Part shown: one piece after another, positions 16,248 through 26,365 of the stretch
How positions within the stretch are numbered: the first letter of the stretch is position 1
Layout: each line of letters begins with the position of its first letter
Origin: Brevundimonas sp. UBA4553
Lineage (GTDB): Bacteria; Pseudomonadota; Alphaproteobacteria; Caulobacterales; Caulobacteraceae
Direction of reading: 5' to 3'
NCBI RefSeq assembly: GCF_002387245.1
Contig: NZ_DGLD01000003.1
Coordinates: 1 to 64,000 of the forward strand
Length of the DNA: 64,000 bases
Position numbers and translations under genes: made by a program
The notes under the pieces: model-generated
What the model saw: only the letters and a program-made list of their open reading frames with translations
Database searches by the model: none
Told to the model about the DNA's origin: nothing

Positions 16248-18916
16248 TGGCGCCGCCCATCGTCCCGACGATCAAGACCCCGGCCGCCCCGCGAAAGCGT
16301 GGGCGGCTGAAGGTTTTTCTGGGCATGTCGCCCGGCGTCGGCAAGACCTATGAGATGCTGCGCGCTGCCCGCAGACGCAAAGCGGAAGGCGACGATGTGG
16401 TGGTCGGGGTGGTCGAGACCCACGGTCGCAAGGAGACCATGAGCCTGCTGCGCGGGCTGGAGGTCATGGCCCGCAACCCTATCGCCTATCGCGACCGGAC
16501 CTTGCTGGAGTTCGATCTTGACGGGGCTATCGCACGCCGGCCCGAATTGCTGCTGGTCGACGAGTACGCCCACTCCAACGCTCCCGGTTCGCGTCATCCC
16601 AAGCGCTGGCAGGATGTGGAGGAGATCCTCGGCGCCGGGATCGACGTCTGGACCACGCTGAACGTCCAGCATCTCGAAAGCCTGTCGGACGTGGTGCTGC
16701 GCATCACCGGCGTCAGACAACGTGAAAGCGTGCCCGACAGCGTCCTGACCCGGGCCGACGACATCGAGGTGGTGGACATCACCCCCGAGGAGCTGCGCAA
16801 GCGTCTGGCCGAAGGCAAGGTCTATGTGCCCGAGACGGCGCGGCTGGCCTCGGACAACTTCTTCAAGGTCGAGAACTTGACGGCCCTGCGCGAACTGGCC
16901 CTGCGCCGCGCGGCCCAGACGGTGGACGATCAGTTGACCGCCCGCCTGCGGGAGCAGGGCATGACAGGGCCGTGGGCGGCGGGCGAGCGGATTCTGGTCC
17001 TGATCGCGGGCGACGGCCTGGCCGGGCCTCTGGTGCGCGCCGGGCGTCGCCTGTCCGACATGATGATGGACGCGCCCTGGACCGTGGCCCACGTTGACCG
17101 ACCCTCTGGCGCGCGGCACGGGGTCGGCTCTGCGGGCAAGCTGTCGGACGCGCTGAAGCTGGCCGAGCAACTGGGCGGGCGCACAGTGGTCCTGTCCGGC
17201 GACGACGTGGTGCGCGCTGTCATGGATCACGCCCATCAGAACAACGTCACCCAGATCGTTCTGGCCAAGGGGCGCGACAGCCGCCTGTCCGAATGGCTGG
17301 GCCGATCGCTGGCGGCCGAACTGCTGCGTCAGGCGCGCGGCGTGGCGATCCACGTCATTACCGACGGGGCCGATCTGGAAGAGAAGACGCTGCGCGAACC
17401 GCGCCTGCCCCTGATGGGTGGCTGGCGTGGTTACGCTGTCGGCGCGGCCTGCGTGGTGGCGGCGACGGGTCTGGCCCTGCTGCTGGACCGGACGTTCGAG
17501 CGCGTCGATCTGGGCGTCATCTATCTGTCGGCGGTGCTGGCGGCGGGGGTTCTCTATGGTCTGCGCCCGGCGCTGGCGGCGGCGACGGTCGCCTTCCTGA
17601 CCTACAACTTCCTGTTCCTGCAACCGAAGTTCAGCTTCGCCATCGGATCGCCGACCGACCTCCTGACCCTGATCGTCTTCTGGGCCGTAGCTCTGACGAC
17701 GGGCGTGCTGGCCGGGCGGGTGCGCGAACAGGCGCGGGCGGCGCAGCGGCGCGCCTCGGCGGTCTCGGCCCTGCTAGCCGCCAGCCAGCGTCTGACCGGC
17801 GTGGGCGACCGCGCGACGGCGGCGCGAATTCTGGCCGAACAGACGGCGGCGGCGGCCGGAGCGGGGGCTGTGGTCCTGCTGCCGGTCGAGGACGAACTGA
17901 CCCTGATCGCCGGAGCGCCGGGCAGGCCCGAGTTGGGCGCCGAGGCCATGGCCGCCGCCCGCTGGGCCTGGGAGAAGGGCGAGCCGGCCGGCCACGGCAC
18001 CGGCACCTTGCCGCAGGCGCGCTGGACCTTTCGCCCCTTGCAGGGCGTGCGTGATCGGGCGGGCGTGGCGGGGATCGAGGCGGCGGCCCTGTCGCCCGGC
18101 TCGGACGAGGAGAAACTGGCGCTCGCCCTGCTGGACCAGGGCGCCGTGGCGGTCGAGCGCGCCGATCTGGCCGGGCAGGCGGTCGAGACCGAGACCCTCC
18201 GCCGCACCGACCGTTTCCGCGGCGCGCTGATGAACTCTGTCAGCCATGATCTGAGGACGCCGCTGTCCACGGTGCTGGGCGCCTCGACCACCCTGATCGA
18301 CCTGGGCGACAAGCTGAAGCCCGCCGTTCGCGCCGACCTGTTGCTGTCGATCCGCGAGGAGGCCGAGCGCCTCAGCCGTTATGTCGGCGACCTGCTCGAC
18401 ATGACCCGGCTGGAAGGCGGCGGCCTGAACATCCGCGCCGACTGGGTCGATGTGCGCGACGTGTTGAACGCAGCGGGCAAACGGGTGGCGCGGCGGCTGG
18501 GCGAGCGCAAGATGACCCGCGACTTCCCGGCCCAGCTTAGTCTGGTGACGGTCGATCAGGGGCTGCTGGAGCAGGCGCTGGTCAACATCCTTGAAAACGC
18601 CATCGCCTACAGCCCCGATGGCTCGACCGTCGAACTGGCCGCCTATGAGGACCGGGGCTCGGTGGTCATCTCCATCGAGGACGAGGGCGTGGGTATCCCG
18701 ACCGCCGAACTGGAACGGGTGTTCGACAAGTTCCGCCGCATGGAAGAGCCATCGGACCGCACCAAGGGCGCCGGTTTGGGCCTGGCCATCGCCAAGGGCT
18801 TCGTCGAGGCCATGAACGGCCGCATCGCCGCCGCCAGCCCGATCATGGATGGCAAAGGCACCCGTATCCTGATCAGCCTGCCCAAGGCCGTCGTCACACA
18901 CCCGAGCCTGCTTTAA
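16247..18916 (+). CDS. kdpD: KdpD, turgor/potassium sensor histidine kinase
   Basis: An 889-residue sensor kinase with all KdpD parts: the N-terminal KdpD domain with Walker A (GMSPGVGKT, residues 26-34) and DEYAHSNAPGSRHPKRWQDVEE, a Usp-like domain (about 245-370), four clustered membrane helices (about 395-500), a GAF-like stretch, the HisKA box SHDLRTPL near residue 666, and an ATPase domain with ENAIAYSP, DEGVGIP and GAGLGLAI. It phosphorylates KdpE when potassium is limiting. The ATG at 16247 overlaps the kdpC stop. Confidence 0.96.
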   Translation: MAPPIVPTIKTPAAPRKRGRLKVFLGMSPGVGKTYEMLRAARRRKAEGDDVVVGVVETHGRKETMSLLRGLEVMARNPIAYRDRTLLEFDLDGAIARRPELLLVDEYAHSNAPGSRHPKRWQDVEEILGAGIDVWTTLNVQHLESLSDVVLRITGVRQRESVPDSVLTRADDIEVVDITPEELRKRLAEGKVYVPETARLASDNFFKVENLTALRELALRRAAQTVDDQLTARLREQGMTGPWAAGERILVLIAGDGLAGPLVRAGRRLSDMMMDAPWTVAHVDRPSGARHGVGSAGKLSDALKLAEQLGGRTVVLSGDDVVRAVMDHAHQNNVTQIVLAKGRDSRLSEWLGRSLAAELLRQARGVAIHVITDGADLEEKTLREPRLPLMGGWRGYAVGAACVVAATGLALLLDRTFERVDLGVIYLSAVLAAGVLYGLRPALAAATVAFLTYNFLFLQPKFSFAIGSPTDLLTLIVFWAVALTTGVLAGRVREQARAAQRRASAVSALLAASQRLTGVGDRATAARILAEQTAAAAGAGAVVLLPVEDELTLIAGAPGRPELGAEAMAAARWAWEKGEPAGHGTGTLPQARWTFRPLQGVRDRAGVAGIEAAALSPGSDEEKLALALLDQGAVAVERADLAGQAVETETLRRTDRFRGALMNSVSHDLRTPLSTVLGASTTLIDLGDKLKPAVRADLLLSIREEAERLSRYVGDLLDMTRLEGGGLNIRADWVDVRDVLNAAGKRVARRLGERKMTRDFPAQLSLVTVDQGLLEQALVNILENAIAYSPDGSTVELAAYEDRGSVVISIEDEGVGIPTAELERVFDKFRRMEEPSDRTKGAGLGLAIAKGFVEAMNGRIAAASPIMDGKGTRILISLPKAVVTHPSLL

Positions 18917-18925
18917 GGTCCGCCG

Positions 18926-19615
18926 ATGGTCGCCGTCCGTCCCCAGATTCTCGTCATCGACGATGAGCCCCAGATCCACCGCTTCCTGTCCCCGGCGCTG
19001 GACGCCGCCGGCTATGAGCCGCGCCGCGCCGACAGCGGGCAGGAGGGCCTTCGCGGCATCGCCCTGTGGAGCCCCGACGCCGTGGTACTGGACCTCGGCC
19101 TGCCCGACATGGACGGCAAGGACGTGCTGGCCCGCGCCCGTGAGTTCTACGCCGGACCCATCATCATCCTGTCTGCGCGCGACAAGGAGGCCGAGAAGAT
19201 CGCGGCCCTGGACCTGGGCGCCAACGACTATGTCGAAAAGCCCTTCGGCGTCGGCGAACTCCTGGCCCGGGTCCGCGCCAATCTGCGCCAGGCGGCGCCG
19301 CGCGCCGAGGCGACCGGACCGCTGACGGCGGGCGATGTGGTCATCGATCTGGAGCGCCGCCTGATCACCCGCGCGGGCGACGCCATGCGCGTCACGCCCA
19401 AGGAGTACGACGTCCTGGCCCATCTGGCGCGCAACGCCGGCAAGGTTGTCGGCCACCGCGACCTGCTGACCGCCGTCTGGGGCAAGGCCCACGTCGACGA
19501 CACGCAATATCTGCGCGTCGTTGTCGGCCAGCTGCGTCAGAAGTTAGAAGACGACCCCGCCCAACCAAGGCTGATAGTCACGGAGCCGGGCGTGGGCTAC
19601 CGTCTGGTGGATTGA
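18926..19615 (+). CDS. kdpE: KdpE, OmpR-type response regulator
   Basis: A 229-residue regulator. The receiver domain (LVIDDEP, LDLGLPDMDG with the phospho-acceptor Asp, EKPFG with the conserved Lys) is followed by a winged-helix DNA-binding domain (LTPKEYDVLAHLARNAGKVV-type region, then QYLRVVVGQLRQKLE and EPGVGYRL). It lies 9 bp after kdpD and is the cognate partner that activates kdp transcription. A candidate tandem-repeat binding site lies upstream of the operon. Confidence 0.95.
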   Translation: MVAVRPQILVIDDEPQIHRFLSPALDAAGYEPRRADSGQEGLRGIALWSPDAVVLDLGLPDMDGKDVLARAREFYAGPIIILSARDKEAEKIAALDLGANDYVEKPFGVGELLARVRANLRQAAPRAEATGPLTAGDVVIDLERRLITRAGDAMRVTPKEYDVLAHLARNAGKVVGHRDLLTAVWGKAHVDDTQYLRVVVGQLRQKLEDDPAQPRLIVTEPGVGYRLVD

Positions 19616-20006
19616 AACGGTTACCGATCAGTTCGTCCCGAACAGCGCCGGTGTTCTGACGATCAAGGGCGCCGGCTCCACGGGACTCTATGCGGTCAAG
19701 AAGGATGATGACCGGCTCTGGCGTCTGGACGCTGGGGGTGTCGCCTTGGTCTCGCCCTTGATCCGCATCGACCCGGAAGCGGCATGGACGCCGACAGCCG
19801 CCGGTATCTACCACCTGACGGGCGCGCCCGGCGGCGAGGCGGTTCTGCGCCTGACAGCATGGTCCGGCGCGAGCCGTGATGTTCAGTCGCTGGGGACCTT
19901 CGGCCTGAAGCAAAGTCTGGCCGTCTCTCCGTCGCAGGACATCGTCTCCGCCCGCGTAGTGCGCAATGAAGCCGACCTGCGGGCCATTCGGCTGACGCGT
20001 CAGTAG
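19616..20006 (+). pseudogene. C-terminal fragment of a TolB/PD40 beta-propeller protein
   Basis: An open frame with no start codon of its own before 19746 follows directly after kdpE. It reads as repeated short strands (SAGVLTIKGAGSTGLYAVKK, RIDPEAAWTPTAAGIYHLTG, LKQSLAVSPSQDIVSARV), the pattern of the last blades of a WD40/TolB-like propeller such as the C-terminus of CadC-type winged-helix regulators. The N-terminal DNA-binding part and most blades are missing. I read it as a gene remnant, left by a deletion that brought it against kdpE. Confidence 0.55.
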
Positions 20007-20232
20007 CGCCGTCTGCTGTGGGTGAGCGTCTGCTTTCGGGCTCGGTAAATTATCCGGAGCGTCCGAACCCTCTCTTGAGAAAACCTAAAACATAAAGCCT
20101 CGCAAGAAGGCGCGGGTCGGCCGGTGCGGACCGACTACGGTCGCGTCGCATGGCAATGCTGTTGCAACGAGGATCGTTTGCGACGAAAAGAAATATAATA
20201 ATACTATTTATCGTCCAGCACGTGAGGCTAGT
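20007..20232 (+). other. Intergenic region before the GH3 gene
   Basis: No gene is supported here. The last 50 bases are strikingly AT-rich for this genome (AAATATAATAATACTATTTAT near 20190-20210) and probably hold the promoter of the glycosidase gene. No copy of the LacI-type AACCGGTGTCA operator was seen. Confidence 0.4.
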
Positions 20233-22882
20233 ATGATTGCGCGAACCCTGGTTTCCGCCTTGGCGTTGATCATGAGCTTGGGTGGGGCAGCCTCAGCACG
20301 GGCCGGAGAGGCGCCTGCAACGGTTTCGAAGCGTGCGGCGGAGAGTGCTGAGGTGCACGCGGCCGATCTGGTGTCTCGCATGACGCTGGAGGAGAAGGCC
20401 GCGCAAATTCAGCACGGCGCGCCAGCGATTCCGCGTCTGGGCGTGCCGGCCTACAATTGGTGGAACGAAGGCCTGCATGGCGTAGCCCGCGCGGACATCG
20501 CCACGGTCTTCCCCCAGGTGATCGGCATGGCGGCGACTTGGGATCCAGAACTGGTGCAGCGCGTCGCCGATACGGTCGCCACAGAGTTCCGCGCCAAGTA
20601 CGTCAGCACGCGCGGTGCGGATGGAAGCTCGGTCCAGTATCGGGGTCTGACGGTGTGGTCGCCCAACATCAACATTTTCCGCGATCCGCGGTGGGGGCGA
20701 GGTCAGGAGACCTGGGGCGAAGACCCTTACCTCACAGGGCGGTTCGGCGTCGCCTACATACGAGGCCTGCAAGGCGATGATCCGGCCCAACCGAAGACCA
20801 TCGCGGCGGTCAAGCACTACGCGGTTCACAGCGGGCCCGAGGCGACGCGGCATAGCGATGACATCCACCCGTCAGCTCACGATGTGACCGACACCTATCT
20901 GCCCGCCTTCTACGCGGCGGTGACAGAGGCCAGGCCTCAAGCCTTGATGTGCGCCTATAACGCCATCGACGGCGTGCCCGCCTGCGCCAGCGAAGACTAT
21001 CTGCAGCGGCGGCTGCGGACGGACTGGGGTTTCGAAGGCCATGTGGTGTCGGATTGCGCCGCCGTGGCCGACATCTATCTGCCGACGTCGCATGCCACGG
21101 TGAAAACTCCAGAGGAGGCGGTGGCGCTGGCCATCAAGGCAGGGACCGACCTGATCTGCGATTTCCGCTTCAACGCCACCTTCCGGCCCGAAACCACGGT
21201 GTGGGCCGTCGAGCAGGGGTTGTTGACAGAGGCCGAACTGGACCGAGCCCTCGTGCGGTTGTTCACGGCCCGCTATCGGCTGGGGACGATGGATCTGGCG
21301 GCGTCCGGCCCCCACGCCAGGATTGGCTCTGGCGATTTCGACACGCCCGAGCACCGCGCCTTGGCGCTCGAAACGGCGCGCAAGTCTCTGGTCCTGCTGA
21401 AGAACGACGGCCTGTTGCCCCTGGCCCAGGCGCCGCGTCGGATCGCCGTGATCGGGCCCAACGCCGACACGGTCGACGCCCTCGTCGGCAATTACAACGG
21501 CACGCCGTCGAGCCCCTCGACGATCCTTGACGGTCTGCGCGCGCGTTTTCCGCAGGCCGAGGTGATCCACGTCGAGGGCACAGGCTGGGTCGCCCCGCCG
21601 CTGGAAGACATTCCCGACGCCGCCTTTTGTCGCGACGCGGCCTGTGTCGAGTCAGGCCTGTCGGCGGAGGCGTTCGAGACCGGCCGAACTGGGCGGGGCC
21701 TCGACCATGCGCGCCGACGCCAATGTCATGGTCCGCTGGGGCTGGCCTGACCGGGAGCAGCGCAACGCCTCGACGCGCTGGACGGGCTTCGTCAAGGCGC
21801 CGGAGGCGGGGGAATACCGGTTCCGTTACACCGGTGACGCCGGCTACCGTGTCTATATCGATGAGGTGCTGATCGCGGACATGTGGGACGGCGCATGGCC
21901 GACCTCGGATCGTTCGGTACGGCTGTCCGACGACAAGGTTCACGCTATTCGTGTCGAGGCTCAGCAGATCGGCGCGCGCGCAACGCACCGGCTGCAGTGG
22001 AGCCGGCCCAGCGTCGGCGACGAACCGGCCTTGGCCGCCGCGCGCGACGCGGATCTCGTGGTGTTCGCCGCCGGTCTGACGTCGAAATTCGAGGGGGAGG
22101 AGATGTCGGTCCAGGCGCCCGGTTTCGCGGGCGGCGACCGCACCAGCCTAGATCTGCCCGCGCCTCAGCAGAAGCTGATCGAAGCTTTGCACGCCACGGG
22201 CAAGCCCGTCGTCCTTGTTCTGATCAACGGCTCGGCCATGAGCGTGAATTGGGCGGACCAGAACCTGCCGGCCATCATCGAGGCCTGGTATCCCGGCGGC
22301 GACGGCGGACAGGCGGTGGCCGAACTGATCGCTGGCGATTTCAGTCCTTCGGGACGTCTACCCCTGACCTTCTATCGCAGCGCCGACGATCTGCCGGCCT
22401 TTACCGACTATGGCATGACGGGACGAACCTATCGCTACTTCCATGGAGAGCCCCTTTATCCGTTCGGCTACGGGCTTAGCTACACCCGCTTCCGATACGA
22501 TCAGGCGCGCCTGGACCACAACAGCATCGCGGCTGGAGAGACTACCCGCGTGAGCGTTCAGGTCGCCAACACAGGGGAGCGCGACGGCGAAGAGGTGGTT
22601 CAACTCTATGTATCGCGCCCGGACGTGGACGGCGCGCCTCGCCACAGTCTGGCTGGTTTTCAGAGGGTGATGCTGAAAGCGGGAGAAAGCCGGGAGGTTG
22701 CTTTCGAAATCCCCGCGCGCGCCCTGAGCGTGGTCGGAGAGGACGGAGGTCGCTCCGTCCCCGCCGGACATGCGCGAATATGGGTAGGTGGTGGGCAGCC
22801 CGATGTGGCGGTGGATCGAGAGAGCTCTGGGGTCGAGCTAGACCTCACCATCATCGGCGCCCGGAGCATCCCGGCCTTCTGA
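20233..22882 (+). pseudogene. GH3 beta-glycosidase with PA14 domain, broken by a frameshift
   Basis: Two overlapping frames make one GH3 enzyme of about 882 residues. The first (20233 to about 21685) has a signal peptide, the GH3 N-domain (LTVWSPNINIFRDPRWGRGQETWGEDPYLTG) and the nucleophile Asp274 in VVSDCAAV. The second carries a PA14 insert (FVKAPEAGEYRFRYTGDAGYRVYID), the acid/base Glu in KFEGEEM, GGDRTSLDLPAPQ, and a fibronectin-III-like end. Removing one C from GGCC at 21682-21685 restores a continuous reading (ETGELGGASTM). The likely substrate is xylo- or gluco-oligosaccharide. This is either a real pseudogene or a single-base sequence error. Confidence 0.85.
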
Positions 22883-22922
22883 CATGCTGACTGTGTCCCT
22901 GAGGGCGAGCGCTGGAGCGCGG

Positions 22923-24407
22923 TCAGTGGGCCCCTTCGCCCGCTGGCAAATGGACTTTTTCAAACTGTCCCACCCGCGCGATCAGGCTGTTCGCCGCAGC
23001 GTTCAGCCCCAGGACGCGAACGAAGGCGCCTTGGCGACGATAGCGGAACACCACCTTGTCGAGCGCCGCCGCGCCGGTCAGGTCCCACAGATGAGCGCCG
23101 GTCATATCGATCTCGACCTCAACAGGATGACCGTGATGTTCGAAGCTGGCGGTGAACAGATCAGCCGAAGCGAAGAATAGTTGACCGGCGACCCGGTAGC
23201 GCAGGACGCCCGCTACCGGTGTCTCGATCTCGGTCACAACCAGGGTCTTGCCGACCTTCCGCATAAAGAAGACGGCGGACAGAACCACGCCAAGCATCAC
23301 GCCCTTGGACAGATCATGGGTCAGGACCACGGTCACGGTCGTCGCCAGCATGACCACAGTGGACTGCAGTGGAATCGACCGAATCTGAGTGACCGATTTC
23401 CAGTCGAACGTGCCGAGTGAGACCACGATCATGACCGCCACCAGCGCCGCCATTGGAATTCGCGCCACCCATGGCTGCAGCACGAGAATGAGGAACAGCA
23501 GAAACAGGCCGGCCCATAGGGTCGATAGCCTTCCTCGCGCGCCAGAAGTGACATTGATCATGGACTGGCCAATCATGGCGCACCCCGCCATGCCGCCGAA
23601 CAGGGGGGACAGGATGTTGGCGATCCCCTGGCCCCGGGTCTCGCGATCCTTGTCGGACGGGGTGTCTGTGATGTCGTCGATCAGATTGGCCGTCAGCAGA
23701 CTTTCCAGAAGACCTACAAAGGCCAGGGTGGCGGCGATGGGGCCGATGATCGTCAGGGTTTCCCACGTCAGGGGAACGACCGGCAGGTGGAACATCGGCA
23801 GACTGGTCGGCATCTGGCCCATGTCGCCGACCGTGCGCACATCCACGCCGGTCAGCATGGCGAAGGCGCTGACGGCCACAATGGCCACAAGTGACGCCGG
23901 GACCGCCTTCGTCAGGCGAGGCAGGCCGTAGATGATGGCAAGGGCCACGCCCACCAGGGCGAACGTCTGCCAGTTGGCGCCGATCAGTTGTGGCAGCTGG
24001 GCCATGAAGACCAGGATGGCCAGGGAGTTGACGAAGCCGGTCATCACGCTCCGGCTGACGAACCGCACGTAGCGCCCCAGCTGCAGCAACCCGATAATGA
24101 TCTGGAAGACGCCGCACAGGATGGAGGCGGCGAACAGGTATTCCAGTCCGTGGTCGCGAACCAGGCCGACCATGAGCAGGGCCATGGCGCCCGTCGCTGC
24201 CGAAATCATCGCCGGTCGCCCGCCAACGAAGGCGATCGTCACGGCGATGATGACGCTGGCGTAGAGCCCGACCGCCGGATCGACGCCGGCGATGATGGAG
24301 AAGGCGATGGCTTCCGGTATCAGGGCCAGGGCCACGACCGTTCCAGCCAGGAGGTCGCGTCGGGGGGAGGCGAGCCATTGCTGGCGCGCGGAGGCGATCA
24401 CGGACAT
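22923..24407 (-). CDS. SulP family inorganic anion transporter
   Basis: A 494-residue membrane protein with about 12 helices and the SulP motifs DLLAGTVVALALIPEAIAFSIIAGVDPAVGLYAS (residues 18-51) and NLIDDITDTPSDKDRETRGQGIANILSPLFGGM (near 245), then a short cytoplasmic STAS domain (EIDMTGAHLWDLTGAAALDKVV). It imports sulfate or another anion such as bicarbonate. No carbonic anhydrase or cysteine gene is adjacent to settle the substrate. It converges with the GH3 gene across 40 bp. Confident in family, not in substrate. Confidence 0.88.
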   Translation of the reverse strand: MSVIASARQQWLASPRRDLLAGTVVALALIPEAIAFSIIAGVDPAVGLYASVIIAVTIAFVGGRPAMISAATGAMALLMVGLVRDHGLEYLFAASILCGVFQIIIGLLQLGRYVRFVSRSVMTGFVNSLAILVFMAQLPQLIGANWQTFALVGVALAIIYGLPRLTKAVPASLVAIVAVSAFAMLTGVDVRTVGDMGQMPTSLPMFHLPVVPLTWETLTIIGPIAATLAFVGLLESLLTANLIDDITDTPSDKDRETRGQGIANILSPLFGGMAGCAMIGQSMINVTSGARGRLSTLWAGLFLLFLILVLQPWVARIPMAALVAVMIVVSLGTFDWKSVTQIRSIPLQSTVVMLATTVTVVLTHDLSKGVMLGVVLSAVFFMRKVGKTLVVTEIETPVAGVLRYRVAGQLFFASADLFTASFEHHGHPVEVEIDMTGAHLWDLTGAAALDKVVFRYRRQGAFVRVLGLNAAANSLIARVGQFEKVHLPAGEGAH

Positions 24408-24594
24408 GGGGCGGTTTCAGCTGATTGGAGCGCTCGGCGCTCCGGTTTCCCGGCGGATCGGCGGCCGGGGTAGCCACCCGTCGCCCCGCGAGGAGCAACA
24501 GGTCCATGGTGGAGACCCACTCATGCCTGCGTCACGGGGCAATCGCAAGCCGCACGGTTCCGGTCTCAGAGGAGAGGATTGGTAGGTCGGCGCC
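24408..24594 (-). other. Leader/spacer upstream of the SulP gene
   Basis: This 187-bp stretch separates the SulP start from the regulator stop on the same strand. It contains a short hairpin (GGAGCG with CGCTCC, 24427-24442) and an out-of-frame open reading frame beginning with several Leu codons. I cannot assign a known riboswitch or leader peptide. Confidence 0.3.
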
Positions 24595-25707
24595 CTAGGC
24601 TCGGGGCGGCGTGGCGGCAGTGAGGCTACGTGCCCGTTCCAGGCTGAGCGCCAAAACCATGGCTGCGCCGAAGAGGGCGCCTTCCAAACCGGCCGTGGCA
24701 ATCTGGCTAAGGGGGCCAAAGGTCGTCTCGCCGAAGAGATGGGCCAGATGATCCATGCTCAGCTGCGCGTCTGGAAACTGGGCCGCCAAGGCCGCAAGGC
24801 TTCCGCCCATCAACCGCCCGCCCATCAGGGCGGCGATGACGCCGGCTGCACCGGTAAAGGCCGCGCCGGTCAGCGCAGCGATCCTCCGCCTGCGCCCCTG
24901 CGCGACCCAGACGCCCGCGCCGATGGCGGCGCCCAGCAGCGCCCCTTCGCCCGCGCCGGTCATCGCCTCGGGCGCAGCGCCAAACAAGAGCGTGAAAGCG
25001 TCCATTCCTGCGAGCCGCGTTACGGCGCCCACGATCAGGCCGCCACAGGCGCCGCCCAGGATGGACCAGGGACCGGGCTGTCGCCCTAGCCAGGCCGTCG
25101 CGCCGACGCCCAATCCCACAGCGGCGCCGCCGATCATGCCGATTACGGCTGTGAGCGCGGCCAGCACCAGCAGGCCGGATGCCGCGCCGCCGGCGGCGTC
25201 CGCCACGCCCGCGAACCCATAGGCGATCCCGCCAACCAGACCGGCAGCTCCTCCCCCTATGAGACCCGCACGGCCCATGGCGACAGTTTGCTCCACGGCC
25301 GACGATTGCACGGCCTGCCGGGCGGAGGGCGCATCGTTGGAACCTCGGCCGTGTGAGACCGGGACCAAAGACGCGAAGGGATAGTCGGCTTCTATGCGGG
25401 TCACGGGCGCTATGAAACGATAGCCATGCCGGGGCGCGGTCTCGATGAACATGGGGCGGCTGGCCTGGTCGCCCAACGTCATGCGCAGGCTGCGAACGCA
25501 CTGGGTCAGCGCCTCATCCGTCACGGGCACGCCCTTCCAGACCTCATCCAGAAAACGCGCCTTTGTGACCAAGCGGCCCTGCTCGGAAACCAGCAGGACA
25601 AGCGCGTCCAGATAGCGCCCAGACAGATCTAACGCCCGGCCGTCTTCCGTCAGGCGGCGGTTCTCGGGGTCCAGCAGGAAACGATCGAAGCGATAGGCCG
25701 CGCGCAC
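24595..25707 (-). CDS. CadC-like winged-helix protein with a glycine-rich membrane domain
   Basis: Residues 1-105 form an OmpR/CadC-type winged-helix DNA-binding domain (FDRFLLDPENRRLTEDGRALDLSGRYLDAL, DEVWKGVPVTDEALTQCVRSLRMTLGD, ETAPRHGYRFIAPV). After a linker the rest (about 145-365) is a chain of Gly/Ala-rich hydrophobic segments (GGGAAGLVGGIAYGF, MIGGAAVGLGVGATA, GAGEGALLGAAIGAGVW), so it is a one-component, membrane-bound regulator with an unusual multi-pass C-terminus. CadC itself has one helix and a periplasmic sensor. The start is GTG at 25707. It is divergent from a membrane-protein gene that it may control. The signal sensed is unknown. Confidence 0.75.
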   Translation of the reverse strand: MRAAYRFDRFLLDPENRRLTEDGRALDLSGRYLDALVLLVSEQGRLVTKARFLDEVWKGVPVTDEALTQCVRSLRMTLGDQASRPMFIETAPRHGYRFIAPVTRIEADYPFASLVPVSHGRGSNDAPSARQAVQSSAVEQTVAMGRAGLIGGGAAGLVGGIAYGFAGVADAAGGAASGLLVLAALTAVIGMIGGAAVGLGVGATAWLGRQPGPWSILGGACGGLIVGAVTRLAGMDAFTLLFGAAPEAMTGAGEGALLGAAIGAGVWVAQGRRRRIAALTGAAFTGAAGVIAALMGGRLMGGSLAALAAQFPDAQLSMDHLAHLFGETTFGPLSQIATAGLEGALFGAAMVLALSLERARSLTAATPPRA

Positions 25708-25744
25708 GATTTCAGGGCTTCCTCATCTCGAGCTCAGGACTCTC

Positions 25745-26365
25745 ATGGCTCATGGCGCCACGGCTAGAGCCTCACCCAAGCTGGAATCCAAGGCAATGAC
25801 CAAACCCAAACTCCCCGCCCGAAACGACCGCCTCACACAGATTCTGCGCCTGATCGGCTGGACCTTGGTTGCGGCGCTTCTGATCACACCCGCTATCGCC
25901 ATGCGTTTCACGGATGAAGTGCAGTGGACCGCGTCCGATTTCGTGTTCGCCGCCGTCATCCTGGTCGGCGCGGGCGGCATCGCCGAGTTGGCTGTGCGGG
26001 CGTCGGGCGACTGGTCCTATCGCCTGGGGTCGGGCCTGGCTGTTCTCGCCGCCGTATTGCTGATCTGGATCAACGGCGCAGTGGGCATCATCGGTTCGGA
26101 AGAGAATCCGGCGAACCTGCTCTATCTGGCTGTCGTCGCCGCAGCCTTCATCGGCGGAGTTGCAAGCCGGTTCCGTCCGGAAGGTCTTTCACTGGCCATG
26201 GTCTGCGCCGCCGTTCTTCAGCTATTGATCGGGGCCTGTGCAGTCCTGCGAGGCTGGGGCGAGGGGTCCGAGAACTGGCCGCGCCCGGTAATCGTGCTCA
26301 GCGTTCTGTTCGCCCTGATCTGGCTGGCGGCTGCGGGTCTGTTTCGTCGAGCGGCGCGGCTCTAG
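25745..26365 (+). CDS. Hypothetical multi-pass membrane protein
   Basis: A 206-residue protein with about five hydrophobic helices (IGWTLVAALLITPAIAM, ASDFVFAAVILVGAGGIAEL, LGSGLAVLAAVLLIWINGAVGII, LYLAVVAAAFIGGVA, IVLSVLFALIWLAAAGLF). I do not recognise a named family. The ATG at 25745 has AGGA upstream; a second ATG at 25796 would drop 17 polar residues. It is transcribed away from the CadC-like gene across a 37-bp gap, so the two probably share a promoter region. Its end overlaps the end of the convergent TonB-like gene by 4 bp. Confidence 0.65.
   Translation: MAHGATARASPKLESKAMTKPKLPARNDRLTQILRLIGWTLVAALLITPAIAMRFTDEVQWTASDFVFAAVILVGAGGIAELAVRASGDWSYRLGSGLAVLAAVLLIWINGAVGIIGSEENPANLLYLAVVAAAFIGGVASRFRPEGLSLAMVCAAVLQLLIGACAVLRGWGEGSENWPRPVIVLSVLFALIWLAAAGLFRRAARL

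Noticed and set aside
17774..19507. Minus-strand open frame of 577 codons across kdpD/kdpE
   Set aside because: It spans two well-supported genes in antisense and has shadow-type composition.
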